Below are positions 42,000 to 52,359 of a stretch of DNA of 64,000 bases, piece after piece. Position numbers and translations under genes: made by a program. The stretch is from Liopterus haemorrhoidalis (lineage: Eukaryota; Arthropoda; Insecta; Coleoptera; Dytiscidae): the NCBI GenBank assembly GCA_963971575.1, contig OZ020616.1, positions 51,257,201-51,321,200 on the forward strand, read 5' to 3'. The notes beneath the pieces were generated by a model. That model made no database searches and was not told the origin of the DNA. It saw only the letters and a program-made list of their open reading frames with translations. How positions within the stretch are numbered: position 1 is the first letter of the stretch; the number at the start of each line of letters is the position of its first letter.

Positions 42000-42408
42000 T
42001 ATGCATTAAACCATATTTTAGCTTGACTTAGAAATTCGTTATTACTAGGCAGTGCTTTATCTAGGTCATTAAATCTAACAATTAATGTAGTATCATCAGC
42101 GTAGAGAATGCTTTTGATCTTTATTGATAAGGGAAACTAATTAATAAAAAATAGAAATAATAACGGGCCTAGAACGGTACCCTGAGGAACGCCGCTATTT
42201 ACTGGAAGAGGGTCAGATTTTATATTATTAATAGCTAGATACAGTTTTCTATTAGAGAGATAAGATTTTACGAAAGCGCAACTGCCTTCATCAAAACCAT
42301 ATCTTTATTTAAAAGGATTGGGTGAGAAACACAGTGAAAGGCTTTCGATAAATTTAGGTAAGTCGAAAGACAGTATTCACCAGCCTCTAAACTTTTAGTA
42401 ATACTTCA
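42000..42408 (-). pseudogene. LINE reverse transcriptase fragment
   Basis: Minus strand: SLEAGEYCLSTYLNLSKAFH, CVSHPILLNK, then after a frameshift YGFDEGSCAFVKSYLSNRKL, NSGVPQGTVLGPLLFLFFIN and SILYADDTTLIVRFND. SGVPQGTVLGPLLFL and YADDTTL are RT blocks 4 and 5 of CR1/Jockey-type LINEs. About 130 codons survive. It differs from the Jockey copy at 38490. Confidence 0.75.
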
Positions 42409-42411
42409 TTA

Positions 42412-42540
42412 TATGGTTCAAGGTCTCTCTTTCCTCTCCACACATCCTGCACATTCTTTGTTCATCCGTTCTCGAGTACTCGTTTTCTCTTTCCTCATTT
42501 CCGCACCTAAATCTAGCTATTACCTTCTTCATTATTTTGG
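42412..42540 (-). pseudogene. LINE C-terminal fragment (RCGNEERE type), copy 2
   Basis: Minus strand: KKVIARFRCGNEERENEYSR, TDEQRMCRMCGEERET. Nearly identical to the corresponding part of 60957-62030. It directly adjoins the RT fragment on the same strand, which is of another type. Confidence 0.7.
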
Positions 42541-42617
42541 ATTTTAAGGTACACGGGTATTTGCATCGTCCAAGTTTTTTTCTAGCAAATTAACATAGGA
42601 AAACTGTTTTAGATAGA

Positions 42618-42867
42618 GCCAACGGAGTGGCCGAGCGCATTAAGTCGTGCGGTTTTAGACTTTTAGAAACAGGCGTGACTGGGCGGCCGGTGGTTCGAGC
42701 CTGCTTCGTTGGTGATATTATTCGGGCGAGAATAATATGTTTACATTACTCTCATTTTCACAATCATTCACCCCTCATCCAGGTGTGGGAGTCGCCCCCT
42801 GGCATCGGCGATTAGCCTCGTTGCAGAAATAAAGGCCGATGTAAAATAAATAATATAATAATAATAA
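42618..42867 (+). mobile_element. tRNA-Ser/Leu-derived SINE with perfect target duplication
   Basis: The 13-bp duplication TGTTTTAGATAGA lies at 42605-42617 and 42868-42880. The head (42618-42713) is tRNA-like with a long variable arm as in tRNA-Ser/Leu: box A GTGGCCGAGCGCATTAAG, box B GGTTCGAGCC. A body of about 110 bp (ATTCACCCCTCATCCAGGTG to GCAGAAATAAAGGCCGATG) follows, then a TAA-rich tail. It would be transcribed by Pol III and mobilised by a LINE. The perfect duplication suggests a fairly recent insertion. Confidence 0.9.
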
Positions 42868-42880
42868 TGTTTTAGATAGA

Positions 42881-44016
42881 AAATTTCGTGGGCCGATGGT
42901 CAAAATAAATCAGAAAGAGCATAAAAATACGCATTTTCTAAGCTTTATGGTTTGAAATTCATTATGCAAAGTAATTCTTTCATGTGCGATGGTATTTTAT
43001 TATTAAAAAGGGTTATTTTTTAAAGTTTCTGTTTAAAGAGTAGCTTTCAAAGGCAGTATCTGTTTGAATAAACGATAGTATCATATAACAAAGTTCCGAG
43101 TACAAAAACAATACTTTTTTTTATTTTGTTTGAGAGTTCTCTCAATGTAATTTTAAAATATTTACAATGTTTAAATTAATTCAAACATGTAATTATTAGA
43201 GAAAAGGATTAATTTTGTTCATAACACAGATTTATTAAATTTTACTTGAATACAATTTTTAAAAACAATACGTTTTAAAAATAGTATTTTCCAGAATTTC
43301 ATTATGTTTTATCAATATAATGATTATTTTTAAAAAGTTTGATTTAAAATAAGATTAAATTCGCGGAAAAATATTACAGAATAATACGGGAAAAAATGTT
43401 AAAGCTCTCTTGTTTCCCAGAATAAATGCACAGATGCAATTTATATTTGAATTTATATCTTTCAATATATTTAAAATGAAATACAGTCGGATTTTTTTAT
43501 AAAGGCATGTTCTTGTAATTTTGTACTCCCGGTTTGTTCCGGAAAATTTTAATACTACCATTCCATTATTTGGATAAACTTTGTTCATCATTATTTTTTT
43601 CTGACTTGCTCAAACGTCGCGTTTTAAAATCGTGTTTCCTCTATCTTGATTCATCTTGTATACATAGATAGATGTTTTTTTTTGTTATGTTTAAACACAT
43701 GGTTAGTTACACCCTCTATAATCAAGCAAACAATTTAAAAATTTCTCTCCAAACGTTGCCAGCATTCGACTTTTTTTTTAAATGTTAACACTGCTCTTCT
43801 TACGCAGTGATTCTGATAGGTCTGCATCCCGCATTACAGCAATGCAGAACGGGTTGCCAACAGTAGCGCACTGTTTTTTAACAGGAGTAGGATTTTGCCT
43901 CTATAAAAAAATAGTTTTGATTAGTTTTTTAAATTAAATCTATGTAGATTCAGAATGTATTGTTAATTTTTTTGTATTATTTAAATAAATTTCGTTATTT
44001 TGCAAAAGTTTTTTTT
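42881..44016. other. AT-rich sequence, nothing recognised
   Basis: No terminal repeats or coding similarity seen. Confidence 0.45.
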
Positions 44017-44480
44017 AGGGTTTTGTAGGTATGACCAAAAACCCTTACACCGTCATTTTTTCGTCTATCTGTCTGTTTGTTCGGTAAAAATTGTAGCTAA
44101 ACGGCTAAACCTAAAAAGTTGAAATTTGGTATGCTTATACAACTCTTTGACCCGCACATAGGAAAAATACTAAAACATCTAAAAAACATATCCCCATAAA
44201 ATATGAACAAATATCTGCTCATCGTAAAAAAAAATCTTAAAATTCTGAGTAGGGTTACAAATGAAAGCCCTTAGTACGTGGATTAACGACCAAAAGTTTA
44301 TTTTTGCAAAATAAATTATTTTGAAGCGATTTTTGTCAAAATTTGTCTCATACCCTGTAGCCCAGATGGTTTTAACTAAAAATCTGAAAAAAAAATCTGA
44401 GTAATGTACATGTGTGAACCGGAATAGTACAACAGGAATTTTTGATCAGTTTATTTTTTCGGAAAAAAACGTTTTTTTGT
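44017..44480 (+). repeat. Family A repeat, inverted partial copy
   Basis: GGGTTTTGTAGGTATGACCA, CTATCTGTCTGTTTGTTC, TTGTAGCTAAACGGCTAAAC, ACTCTTTGACCCGCACATAG and ACCGGAATAGTACAACAGGA in the order expected for reverse-oriented family A. Lacks the tRNA-like part and outer end. Confidence 0.7.
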
Positions 44481-44643
44481 AGTTTTATAATATATATTAT
44501 GTGCCGCATAGTGTGCCATATATGGCATATTCCAATTTTTATTTTTTATTTTACTTTAAAACTGAATCAGAACGTTACTTCATGAATGTTCATATATGCC
44601 ACATACACAGCAATGGATCCTGCAGTATCTCAAGTAATGGGCT

Positions 44644-44820
44644 GCAATAGATGAGGATATCAAGCGAAATTTGCACTTCAACGATAACTCTGAATTTATT
44701 GAAAAAGGACAACTAGAAGATACGACATTTTTTCAAAAATTCGAGGGCGACTGCTTTTAATCCCTAATGAAGAACACCTAGCAATTGACGAGCAAATAAT
44801 ACGGAATCATTTTCTTTTGT
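44644..44820 (+). pseudogene. piggyBac-like transposase fragment
   Basis: Frame 1 gives DEDIKRNLHFNDNSEFIEKG, with the iHFNDN motif of the PGBD domain. After a frameshift near 44740 the next frame gives LLLIPNEEHLAIDEQIIRNH, matching the PxEeLSvDEQM motif that contains the first catalytic Asp. About 58 residues of a roughly 600-residue protein remain. Flanking CCATATATGGCA palindromes (44515, 44853) may belong to the element. Confidence 0.65.
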
Positions 44821-45370
44821 AACATAATGTAGAATCATAATGTTCCATATATGGCACAAACCCTAAATTATTATTTTAATTATTATTTTTTCATAAAAAT
44901 AATAATAAATATTTTAAATATATTTTTTTAATTAATTTTTCTATCAATAAGAACCAATTCCTAATGCTCATGAATTATTTCAGCCAAAAATAAAAATTCA
45001 TGCAGTAAAGGGTTAACATGCAGATACCGATCCGAGGGCCGGGTTCGTGCCGACTGACATGTATTATATTCGGTCTCGGGCCGGATAAGAACAATAATAC
45101 CTTTAAATAATATATTTTTAAACCTTCGTTAAAAAATATATATATTTTTTTAATTTCTAGTTTTATAATTATTACAAATTGTAAGCAAATTTTGTATCAT
45201 AATATTTTTTTAACGAGGTTTATTCGGGCCGAACTTAAAATTTTGTCGGGTTCGGGCTGGGTAGATGCAATAATTGTATTAATATTTTCGGGCTCGGGCC
45301 GAGCCGGACTGGAAACATAACGGGCCAAGCCGGGTAAAGGTGGTCCAAAATAGGCCCATGCAGACCTCTA
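44821..45370. repeat. hAT-like MITE remnant with CGGGCTCGGGCC core
   Basis: From about 45016 to 45370: CCGAGGGCCGGGTTCGTGCC, TTCGGTCTCGGGCCGG, GGGCTCGGGCCGAGCC and a right end GGCCCATGCAGACCTCTA, typical of a family of hAT MITEs. The left end is degraded and no duplication was found. 44821-45015 is plain AT-rich sequence. Confidence 0.45.
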
Positions 45371-45372
45371 AG

Positions 45373-46184
45373 TACAATCACTATTGAAACATCTACCTTG
45401 TCTAACAGAAAGAGATAAATATAAAGTCATCAATCGTATATCAACTTTTGTTTTAAAAATGTTACGTTACGCCTATGTTCAGGGACAAACTTCCTGATCT
45501 GCCTACTAATATCCATTTATAATTTGGAATATTCACAATTGACTCAATGCTTTGTTGTGTAAATTGAATACGACCATTTCCTACATATTTGCAAGTCTGA
45601 AATGTTTTTGTAAACTTCAAATTGTGGGTAAACGATGCATATATGAAAATTAACCAACATTAGTTAGAAGTTCTGAACGTTTGCTTAGATTCGGACTCGG
45701 GGATTGCATTTCAAATTTGTTACGGTACACTAATATTTTTGTTTGGAATAAATTATATGAACATAACACAATTCAAGTAATTTTAAAACAAAACAAGGGG
45801 TTATTCTAACAAAGGTGAATCAGAAAGCAAAATTAGCTTTAAGGATTTAATTTTAAAGAAAAAATGTCCACAATGGATGACTTTGTAATGAACACGTGCC
45901 TTTTTAATTCATAAAATGAACTCAACTCTAATATTCATATTACAATTTCAAGGATATTGTATGTTTGTTTCCAATTCTCACGAGAAAAATGAAGTGCTGA
46001 GTATACACGTCTTATTTCAAACGCATGTAAAATTTACCGTCATCAAGAAAAATAAGCATTCGATTACCGTTCTCCGAGTCAAATCGAGGGTCAAAATTAT
46101 TCAAAGTCAATATACAAAAATCAAGTTCATTCCAGCTCCAAGATAACAACTTAAAGGGCTATGTTAGGCGCAAATGTACACTGT
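45373..46184. other. Unassigned AT-rich sequence
   Basis: A 76-codon frame (45916-46146) has no recognised domain. Nothing else seen. Confidence 0.4.
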
Positions 46185-46292
46185 TGCTGTGCCAAAAATT
46201 TGAACTATTTAACTAGACAGTCAGTAGAAATCGTTCAAGCACCAAGTATCAACATTTTGAAGAACCGACTGAATGAGTACATTAATTTTAAC
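46185..46292 (+). pseudogene. Possible LINE ORF C-terminus
   Basis: NYLTRQSVEIVQAPSINILK then NRLNEYINFN resembles the end of CR1/Jockey ORF2 (W...vv.apSin.FKnrLd.y). Ends at the TA where the mariner inserted. Short, so weak. Confidence 0.35.
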
Positions 46293-46294
46293 TA

Positions 46295-47210
46295 TCAGGT
46301 GATTGCAAAAGTTCGTGCCCGTGTAATAATGACTGTATCCGTGATTTGGTGAATAATAATCCACGGATTTTGACTGAAGAGATTGCTGAGAAGTTAAATG
46401 TTGACAAATCGACAGCATTTCGCCATTCCGCACATGGGTTCCGCACATGGGTTCCGTATGGGTTCCGCACATTTTGACAGAACGGAACAAACTGAACATT
46501 GTTTCCACTGCCGTTTCTCTCCTTGCCCGTCAACAAAATGAACCTTTCTTGGATCGAGTAATAACTGGAGATGTAAAATGGATTATGTATCACAACATAA
46601 AAATAAAAAGAAGCTGGAAGCATGGGAGTGAACGAGCAGAATCTTTGGCAAAAGCTGAATTGCATCCAATGAAAGTGTTGTTATGTGTCTGGTGGGATTG
46701 CAGAGGAATAATTTATTTCGAGCTTCTTCCACGTGGCAAAACAATAACTGCGGAGAAGTACTGTGAGCAACTCACCCAACTCAATGTGGAAATCTAAGCA
46801 AAACGTCCAAGTTTGGTTAATCGAAAAGGCATCATCTTTCACCACGACACCACATGTCGCTCAACAGACACTGCAAAAACTTAGGGAGTTAAAATGGGAA
46901 TTTCTCCAGCACCCGCCGTATTCCCATGACCTTGCCCCTTCAGATTTTCATCTGTTTCGTTCTCTTCAAAATAATTTGAATGGCATAAAAAATGTTTCTG
47001 TGGAAGAAGTCAAAAACAACCTTACTACTTTCTTTGAAGATAAACCACCCAATTTCTACAAAGAAGGAATTCAAAAACTTGTAAAACGTTGGGAGAGAGT
47101 TATAGAAAATGATGGGGAGTACATTATTGATTAATAAAAATATGTTTCCACGAAAATGTGTTTTATTTAATTTAATTTCAAATCGAGCACGAATTTTTGC
47201 AATCACCTGA
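46295..47210 (+). mobile_element. Mariner deletion derivative, copy 2 (916 bp)
   Basis: Same ends (TCAGGTGATTGC) and the same 5' deletion as 19142-20055; TA at 46293-46294 and 47211-47212. The two lengths differ by two bases net. Confidence 0.9.
46343..47134 (+). pseudogene. Mariner DD34D transposase lacking the N-terminus, second copy
   Basis: Starts RDLVNNNPRILTEEIAEKLN. The HLKKLGY segment is replaced by a local triplication of TTCCGCACATGGG (46433-46475), which causes a frameshift. VITGDVKW has the Glu after the first Asp changed to Val. An 8-bp deletion in the HHDNARPH motif (near 46848) removes the residues after the second Asp and shifts the frame. PPYSHDLAPSDFHLF keeps the third Asp. 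Ends at 47134. Confidence 0.85.
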
Positions 47211-47212
47211 TA

Positions 47213-47432
47213 TATTAGTTAACTTTTTATAGATTGCTGTTTTTGTCTTTTTGCTATTTACCTTTATTTTTGGTATTAAATGCCAAGAATTTTCTATATT
47301 TTTTATTTTGATTTAGATGAGCACAATATAATTCAATATACAAATAAAATAATATAAATCATGCAATTTTTAGGATTTTGTTGGTATAATCAAGAAAACC
47401 TTAGACAGAGCGACCAAGCAGGGCCGATCGTG
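47213..47432. other. Unassigned
   Basis: Includes AGGATTTTGTTGGTATAATC (47373), a possible short family A end. Nothing else. Confidence 0.35.
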
Positions 47433-47440
47433 GCATAGAT

Positions 47441-47740
47441 CAGTGTTTCTCAACTGAAAACGTACCCCGGACCAGTCAAATATTTAATTTTCTACCGCGG
47501 ACCAGTAAAATATTTAATTTTGTACCGCGGACCCCTAAAAATAAATGTACTACTAAACAAACTGTATATGTAAACTCTATATTTATCTTAGTAATCAAAA
47601 ATCACTGAAAAATGAACAAAATACACAGAAAATGAACAAAATATCATAAAAAAATTAACAGAAAATCTCAAAAATAATAATTTGTAAGCTTTTCGCGCAC
47701 CACTAAAATTTTGCTGTGGACCACCGGTTGAGAAACACTG
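47441..47740. mobile_element. hAT MITE (TIR CAGTGTTTCTCAAC), 300 bp
   Basis: Perfect inverted ends CAGTGTTTCTCAAC / GTTGAGAAACACTG and a perfect 8-bp duplication GCATAGAT at 47433-47440 and 47741-47748. Same family as 32250-32552. Internal TACCGCGGACC repeats. Confidence 0.93.
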
Positions 47741-47748
47741 GCATAGAT

Positions 47749-48019
47749 CAATGAAGTGGTCCCTTAAGGCGCCTCAGGTAAGGGTGCGTCAAGGTTTGTT
47801 ATCTGTTGGCCACAAGATGTTTTGGATTTCCATTTTTTTATGGCTGGATCTTTCGAGCAGGTGCCAAATGACTGTTGATTGTCGGCAGGGTTCAGATTTC
47901 ACTTAGATTTTTCCTATTATTCCATTTAGGTAAAATAATTGCTGTCTAGTATTTTATAATACAATGCTCTTATTTGCTAAAGTGCTAAAAGAAGCATGGA
48001 ATATTAAGACGTGGAGGGA
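47749..48019. other. Unassigned flank of the large inverted repeat
   Basis: Nothing recognised. The inverted repeat begins at 48020. Confidence 0.4.
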
Positions 48020-48513
48020 TTAAGAAGCAATAACAAATAAAGGAAAAATCTAAGAGGGTTATAATAGAAGGGTGCACTAATAAAGCTTAGATCTATAGGT
48101 CTGTTTTATCTTTACATGCAGCTCACAATCTAAACGCATAACTTGCAATTTAATGAAACCCTTAAAGGATTAGTATTTAATCCTAATCCTTAGGATCAAC
48201 TCACAAAATTATGAGGATAGTGATACTTATACCATCACTTTCATTTTTCGTACATACTAGGAAATACTGGAAATATTACAAGACAAAGTCTTGATTTTAA
48301 TGTATCCGGAAGTAAGAGAGCAAAAACTGAATATTGTCTGGAATAAAGCGCACACCCAGGCACTCAAGTCGTGAGCTCCCACCCTAAGAAAAGATCTAAG
48401 GACTGTACTTATTAGGAAGCCGATGCTGTCCGCTTATAAAGCTTACTGAAAAACAAATTGCTCAAAACAGACACTAAATTAAGCATCTGCAAAACTTAAA
48501 TCAAGTTACTTAT

Positions 48514-48921
48514 CACTTATGAATCTGAAACCCAGACCATGATTAAAACCCAGAAGAAAACGCTCAGTACGTGCGAGAGGGAATTTCTACATCGAATTCT
48601 GGGAGGAAAAATGAAGAAGGAATTTGAAGAAGACGGGTCAATCACGAACTTTATGTATCGTACAAAGAATACCCACTAGCAAGATACATCAACGCCATCA
48701 GATTTTGTTGATTGAAGTATTTATAAGGAGCCCCAGAAGGATCCCTCGAATAACAACAGAAGGAAGGATGAGTGGCAAACGAAAACAAGGAAAACTAAGG
48801 CTGTAAAGGAGCAATAGCACTGAACAAGACCTAAGGGTACTTCAAGTTCATAATTAGAGTAGGAAAGTGCAGGAAAGGCCCGGTTGGAGGACCTTGAGGA
48901 AGGCCAAAACTCACACTGGGC
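48514..48921 (+). pseudogene. LINE reverse transcriptase C-terminus, left-arm copy
   Basis: TYESETQTMIKTQKKTLSTC, EREFLHRILGGKMKKE, then after stops and frame changes AVKEQ...DLRVLQVHN..RKVQER.GWR.LRKAKTHTGL. The order (YGSETW-like motif, ILRRIxGxK, RKxQDRxxWRxxxxxAKTHxGL) is that of the C-terminus of a widespread LINE ORF2. Heavily decayed. It is the sequence flanking the hAT insertion. Confidence 0.55.
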
Positions 48922-49107
48922 TATAGAATCAAGACGAGAAAGAGAAAGAGAGTCAGAATAAAGTAGTATAGGGTTACTAAATGTCTCTCGTGACAGAGTA
49001 GGATATTTCAACTAAAAATAGTAATTTAGTAGGACACAGTAGGACAGTTTTTTTTTTTTTAATTTTATTATGCTACGAAATATATAGGTACCTAATTAAG
49101 TTCAAAT

Positions 49108-49286
49108 CCCATAACAAGGCCTTTTTTTCATAGTAAGGCATTTTTTTCATAATGAGGCCTTTTTTAAAATTTGTTTAATAACACTATAAAAACATTTTAT
49201 TGTAGATTATATATTATTAAACAAATTTTCAAAAAGGCCTCATTATGAAAAAAGGCCTCATTATGAAAAAAGGCCTTATTGTGGGA
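49108..49286. repeat. Nested small inverted repeat (AAGGCCT repeats), left
   Basis: TCCCATAACAAGGCC at the left returns as GGCCTTATTGTGGGA at the right, with TTCATAATGAGGCC repeats on both sides: a MITE-like fold-back inside the arm. Its mirror copy lies at 50451-50629. Confidence 0.8.
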
Positions 49287-49676
49287 TCCAACAGAACATA
49301 TAATTAACAAGAAACAGTCAATAAATAATAAGTAATACTACTAATATGAAAATTAAATTATATGTTTATTGGTTCACATCTTTCTTTATATTTAACAAAA
49401 TCACATTTTAGAAATAAAAATATAAAATACATCATAATTTTTTATAATATAGTAATAAATAAGAAACAACCAATAAATAATTAACAATCAAGTTTAAGTA
49501 TATATGGTAATAAAAAATATAATTAGATATGTTTATTGGTTGCCGTGCACATTTTCTTTTTTTTTTTTAATAAAATCATATTTTTTAGATGTACCTGCTT
49601 TTTACTTGCCCGACCTTAATATATAAGGGGCAAGTATTGTAATCGCGAAAATTTTCGATGTCGAGATTTTGACTGA

Positions 49677-50060
49677 TTTTGACGAGATTTTGACTGACGA
49701 AAAATTTGGAAAATTTTTCGTTTTATCAAAAAACGTCTCAAATAAAAGTTATTAGTTATTGCATTTATAGTAACTTTTGTTCAATAAATTTTTTCTAAAT
49801 ATTTTTCTGTTGCTAAATATTCGCAAAAATCTTAAAATCGACACGAGTAAACTCCCATTTCTATTCAAACAATCTTTATAAAAAACAATAGGGTTCTTCC
49901 CATTTAATAGGAGAATTTTTTAGTACCAAAACGAATTCTCTAAGTTGAACCGTTCTTGAGTTATCGTGTATACATACAGACACACACACAGACACACACA
50001 CATATGGACGGCACTTCGAAAATAGGTTTTTTGGATTCCCTGGACCATGAAACGTGGTCA
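49677..50060. repeat. Spacer of the inverted repeat, with (CA)n-type tract
   Basis: Contains 49713-49921, of which an inverted copy occurs at 51716-51924. After that come GTTGAACCGTTCTTGAGTTA, an ACACACACAGACACACACAC tract and GGACGGCACTTCGAAAATAG. The layout (a conserved block, a CA tract, then GAAAATTTTCGCGATTACAA) looks like a dispersed insect repeat. No protein. Confidence 0.6.
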
Positions 50061-50450
50061 TCAGTCAAAATCTCGACATCGAAAATTTTCGCGATTACAA
50101 TACTTGCCCCTTATATATTAAGGTCGGGCAAGTAAAAAGCAGGTACATCTAAAAAATATGATTTTATTAAAAAAAAAAAAGAAAATGTGCACGGCAACCA
50201 ATAAACATATCTAATTATATTTTTTATTACCATATATACTTAAACTTGATTGTTAATTATTTATTGGTTGTTTCTTATTTATTACTATATTATAAAAAAT
50301 TATGATGTATTTTATATTTTTATTTCTAAAATGTGATTTTGTTAAATATAAAGAAAGATGTGAACCAATAAACATATAATTTAATTTTCATATTAGTAGT
50401 ATTACTTATTATTTATTGACTGTTTCTTGTTAATTATATGTTCTGTTGGA

Positions 50451-50629
50451 TCCCACAATAAGGCCTTTTTTCATAATGAGGCCTTTTTTCATAATGAGGC
50501 CTTTTTGAAAATTTGTTTAATAATATATAATCTACAATAAAATGTTTTTATAGTGTTATTAAACAAATTTTAAAAAAGGCCTCATTATGAAAAAAATGCC
50601 TTACTATGAAAAAAAGGCCTTGTTATGGG
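50451..50629. repeat. Nested small inverted repeat, right
   Basis: Mirror copy of 49108-49286 within the right arm. Confidence 0.8.
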
Positions 50630-50815
50630 ATTTGAACTTAATTAGGTACCTATATATTTCGTAGCATAATAAAATTAAAAAAAAAAAAACTGTCCTACTG
50701 TGTCCTACTAAATTACTATTTTTAGTTGAAATATCCTACTCTGTCACGAGAGACATTTAGTAACCCTATACTACTTTATTCTGACTCTCTTTCTCTTTCT
50801 CGTCTTGATTCTATA

Positions 50816-51223
50816 GCCCAGTGTGAGTTTTGGCCTTCCTCAAGGTCCTCCAACCGGGCCTTTCCTGCACTTTCCTACTCTAATTATGAACTTGAAGTAC
50901 CCTTAGGTCTTGTTCAGTGCTATTGCTCCTTTACAGCCTTAGTTTTCCTTGTTTTCGTTTGCCACTCATCCTTCCTTCTGTTGTTATTCGAGGGATCCTT
51001 CTGGGGCTCCTTATAAATACTTCAATCAACAAAATCTGATGGCGTTGATGTATCTTGCTAGTGGGTATTCTTTGTACGATACATAAAGTTCGTGATTGAC
51101 CCGTCTTCTTCAAATTCCTTCTTCATTTTTCCTCCCAGAATTCGATGTAGAAATTCCCTCTCGCACGTACTGAGCGTTTTCTTCTGGGTTTTAATCATGG
51201 TCTGGGTTTCAGATTCATAAGTG
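50816..51223 (-). pseudogene. LINE reverse transcriptase C-terminus, right-arm copy
   Basis: Reverse complement of 48514-48921 with the same stops and frameshifts. Sharing identical lesions shows that the copy was made after the LINE had decayed. Confidence 0.55.
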
Positions 51224-51715
51224 ATAAGTAACTTGATTTAAGTTTTGCAGATGCTTAATTTAGTGTCTGTTTTGAGCAATTTGTTTTTCAGTAAGCTTTA
51301 TAAGCGGACAGCATCGGCTTCCTAATAAGTACAGTCCTTAGATCTTTTCTTAGGGTGGGAGCTCACGACTTGAGTGCCTGGGTGTGCGCTTTATTCCAGA
51401 CAATATTCAGTTTTTGCTCTCTTACTTCCGGATACATTAAAATCAAGACTTTGTCTTGTAATATTTCCAGTATTTCCTAGTATGTACGAAAAATGAAAGT
51501 GATGGTATAAGTATCACTATCCTCATAATTTTGTGAGTTGATCCTAAGGATTAGGATTAAATACTAATCCTTTAAGGGTTTCATTAAATTGCAAGTTATG
51601 CGTTTAGATTGTGAGCTGCATGTAAAGATAAAACAGACCTATAGATCTAAGCTTTATTAGTGCACCCTTCTATTATAACCCTCTTAGATTTTTCCTTTAT
51701 TTGTTATTGCTTCTT

Positions 51716-51924
51716 AAAAAATTCTCCTATTAAATGGGAAGAACCCTATTGTTTTTTATAAAGATTGTTTGAATAGAAATGGGAGTTTACTCGTGTCGAT
51801 TTTAAGATTTTTGCGAATATTTAGCAACAGAAAAATATTTAGAAAAAATTTATTGAACAAAAGTTACTATAAATGCAATAACTAATAACTTTTATTTGAG
51901 ACGTTTTTTGATAAAACGAAAAAT
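51716..51924 (-). repeat. Second inverted copy (of 49713-49921)
   Basis: Directly follows the right arm, sharing two A at the join. Reads AAATTCTCCTATTAAATGGG onward, the reverse complement of the spacer segment 49713-49921. It shows at least one more switch of template in the event that made the arms. Confidence 0.85.
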
Positions 51925-52054
51925 TTGGAAAATTTTTTGTAAAATTATTTAAAATTTTTCCAAGTCTCAATTTTTTCATATTTATATGTAACGTTTCCAT
52001 GGTCATGATAATTAATTCGTAACAAGTAAACCTAGCCTTGGTCAAAAATTTGTA

Positions 52055-52359
52055 AAGTCGGTTTACGATAACTATGAAATGACGTCACACTTGGTTAATT
52101 TAAGTACCAACGTTATGATATGTTTCAATCAACATCAATCCATAACTCAGTTAGTTAGTACATTTATTTATTTAATATTGGTACATTTTTTCAATGTTGC
52201 CGGTTTGAAATTGGATTGTTCAATCGTTATTTGTCAGGCTGACATTTAGGTGTTTAGAAGTTGTTCGATATAACCTAACTTTTTTTGACAGTTTACGAAT
52301 TGGCAACAAGGTGAGTTTTTCAACTGTGACGTCATTTCATAGTTACGGTAAATGGACTT
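52055..52359. mobile_element. 305-bp TA-flanked MITE with TGACGTCA in both ends
   Basis: Ends AAGTCGGTTTACGATAACTA and, inverted, AGTTACGGTAAATGGACTT; TA at 52053-52054 and 52360-52361. TGACGTCA (a CRE palindrome) lies at 52080-52087 and 52327-52334. Nested in the hAT element. Confidence 0.85.

Larger units (their letters stand above)
48020..49676 (+). repeat. Left arm of a 1657-bp inverted repeat
   Basis: Position x in this arm pairs with position 99737-x in the right arm (50061-51717). Every segment compared by eye matches without an indel, including a run of 13 T and both open frames. The outer 949 bp (48020-48968) are a LINE relic and other DNA outside the hAT element; the inner 708 bp are the hAT's own left end. 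Spacer 49677-50060. Confidence 0.93.
50061..51717 (-). repeat. Right arm of the 1657-bp inverted repeat
   Basis: Exact reverse complement of 48020-49676 as far as compared. It lies wholly inside the hAT element, although its outer 941 bp (50777-51717) correspond to DNA outside the element. It must therefore have been copied into the hAT after the hAT had inserted, or be an assembly error. Confidence 0.93.

Noticed and set aside
48721..49011. 96-codon frame present in both palindrome arms
   Set aside because: It is antisense to a decayed LINE C-terminus and is duplicated only because the arm is duplicated.
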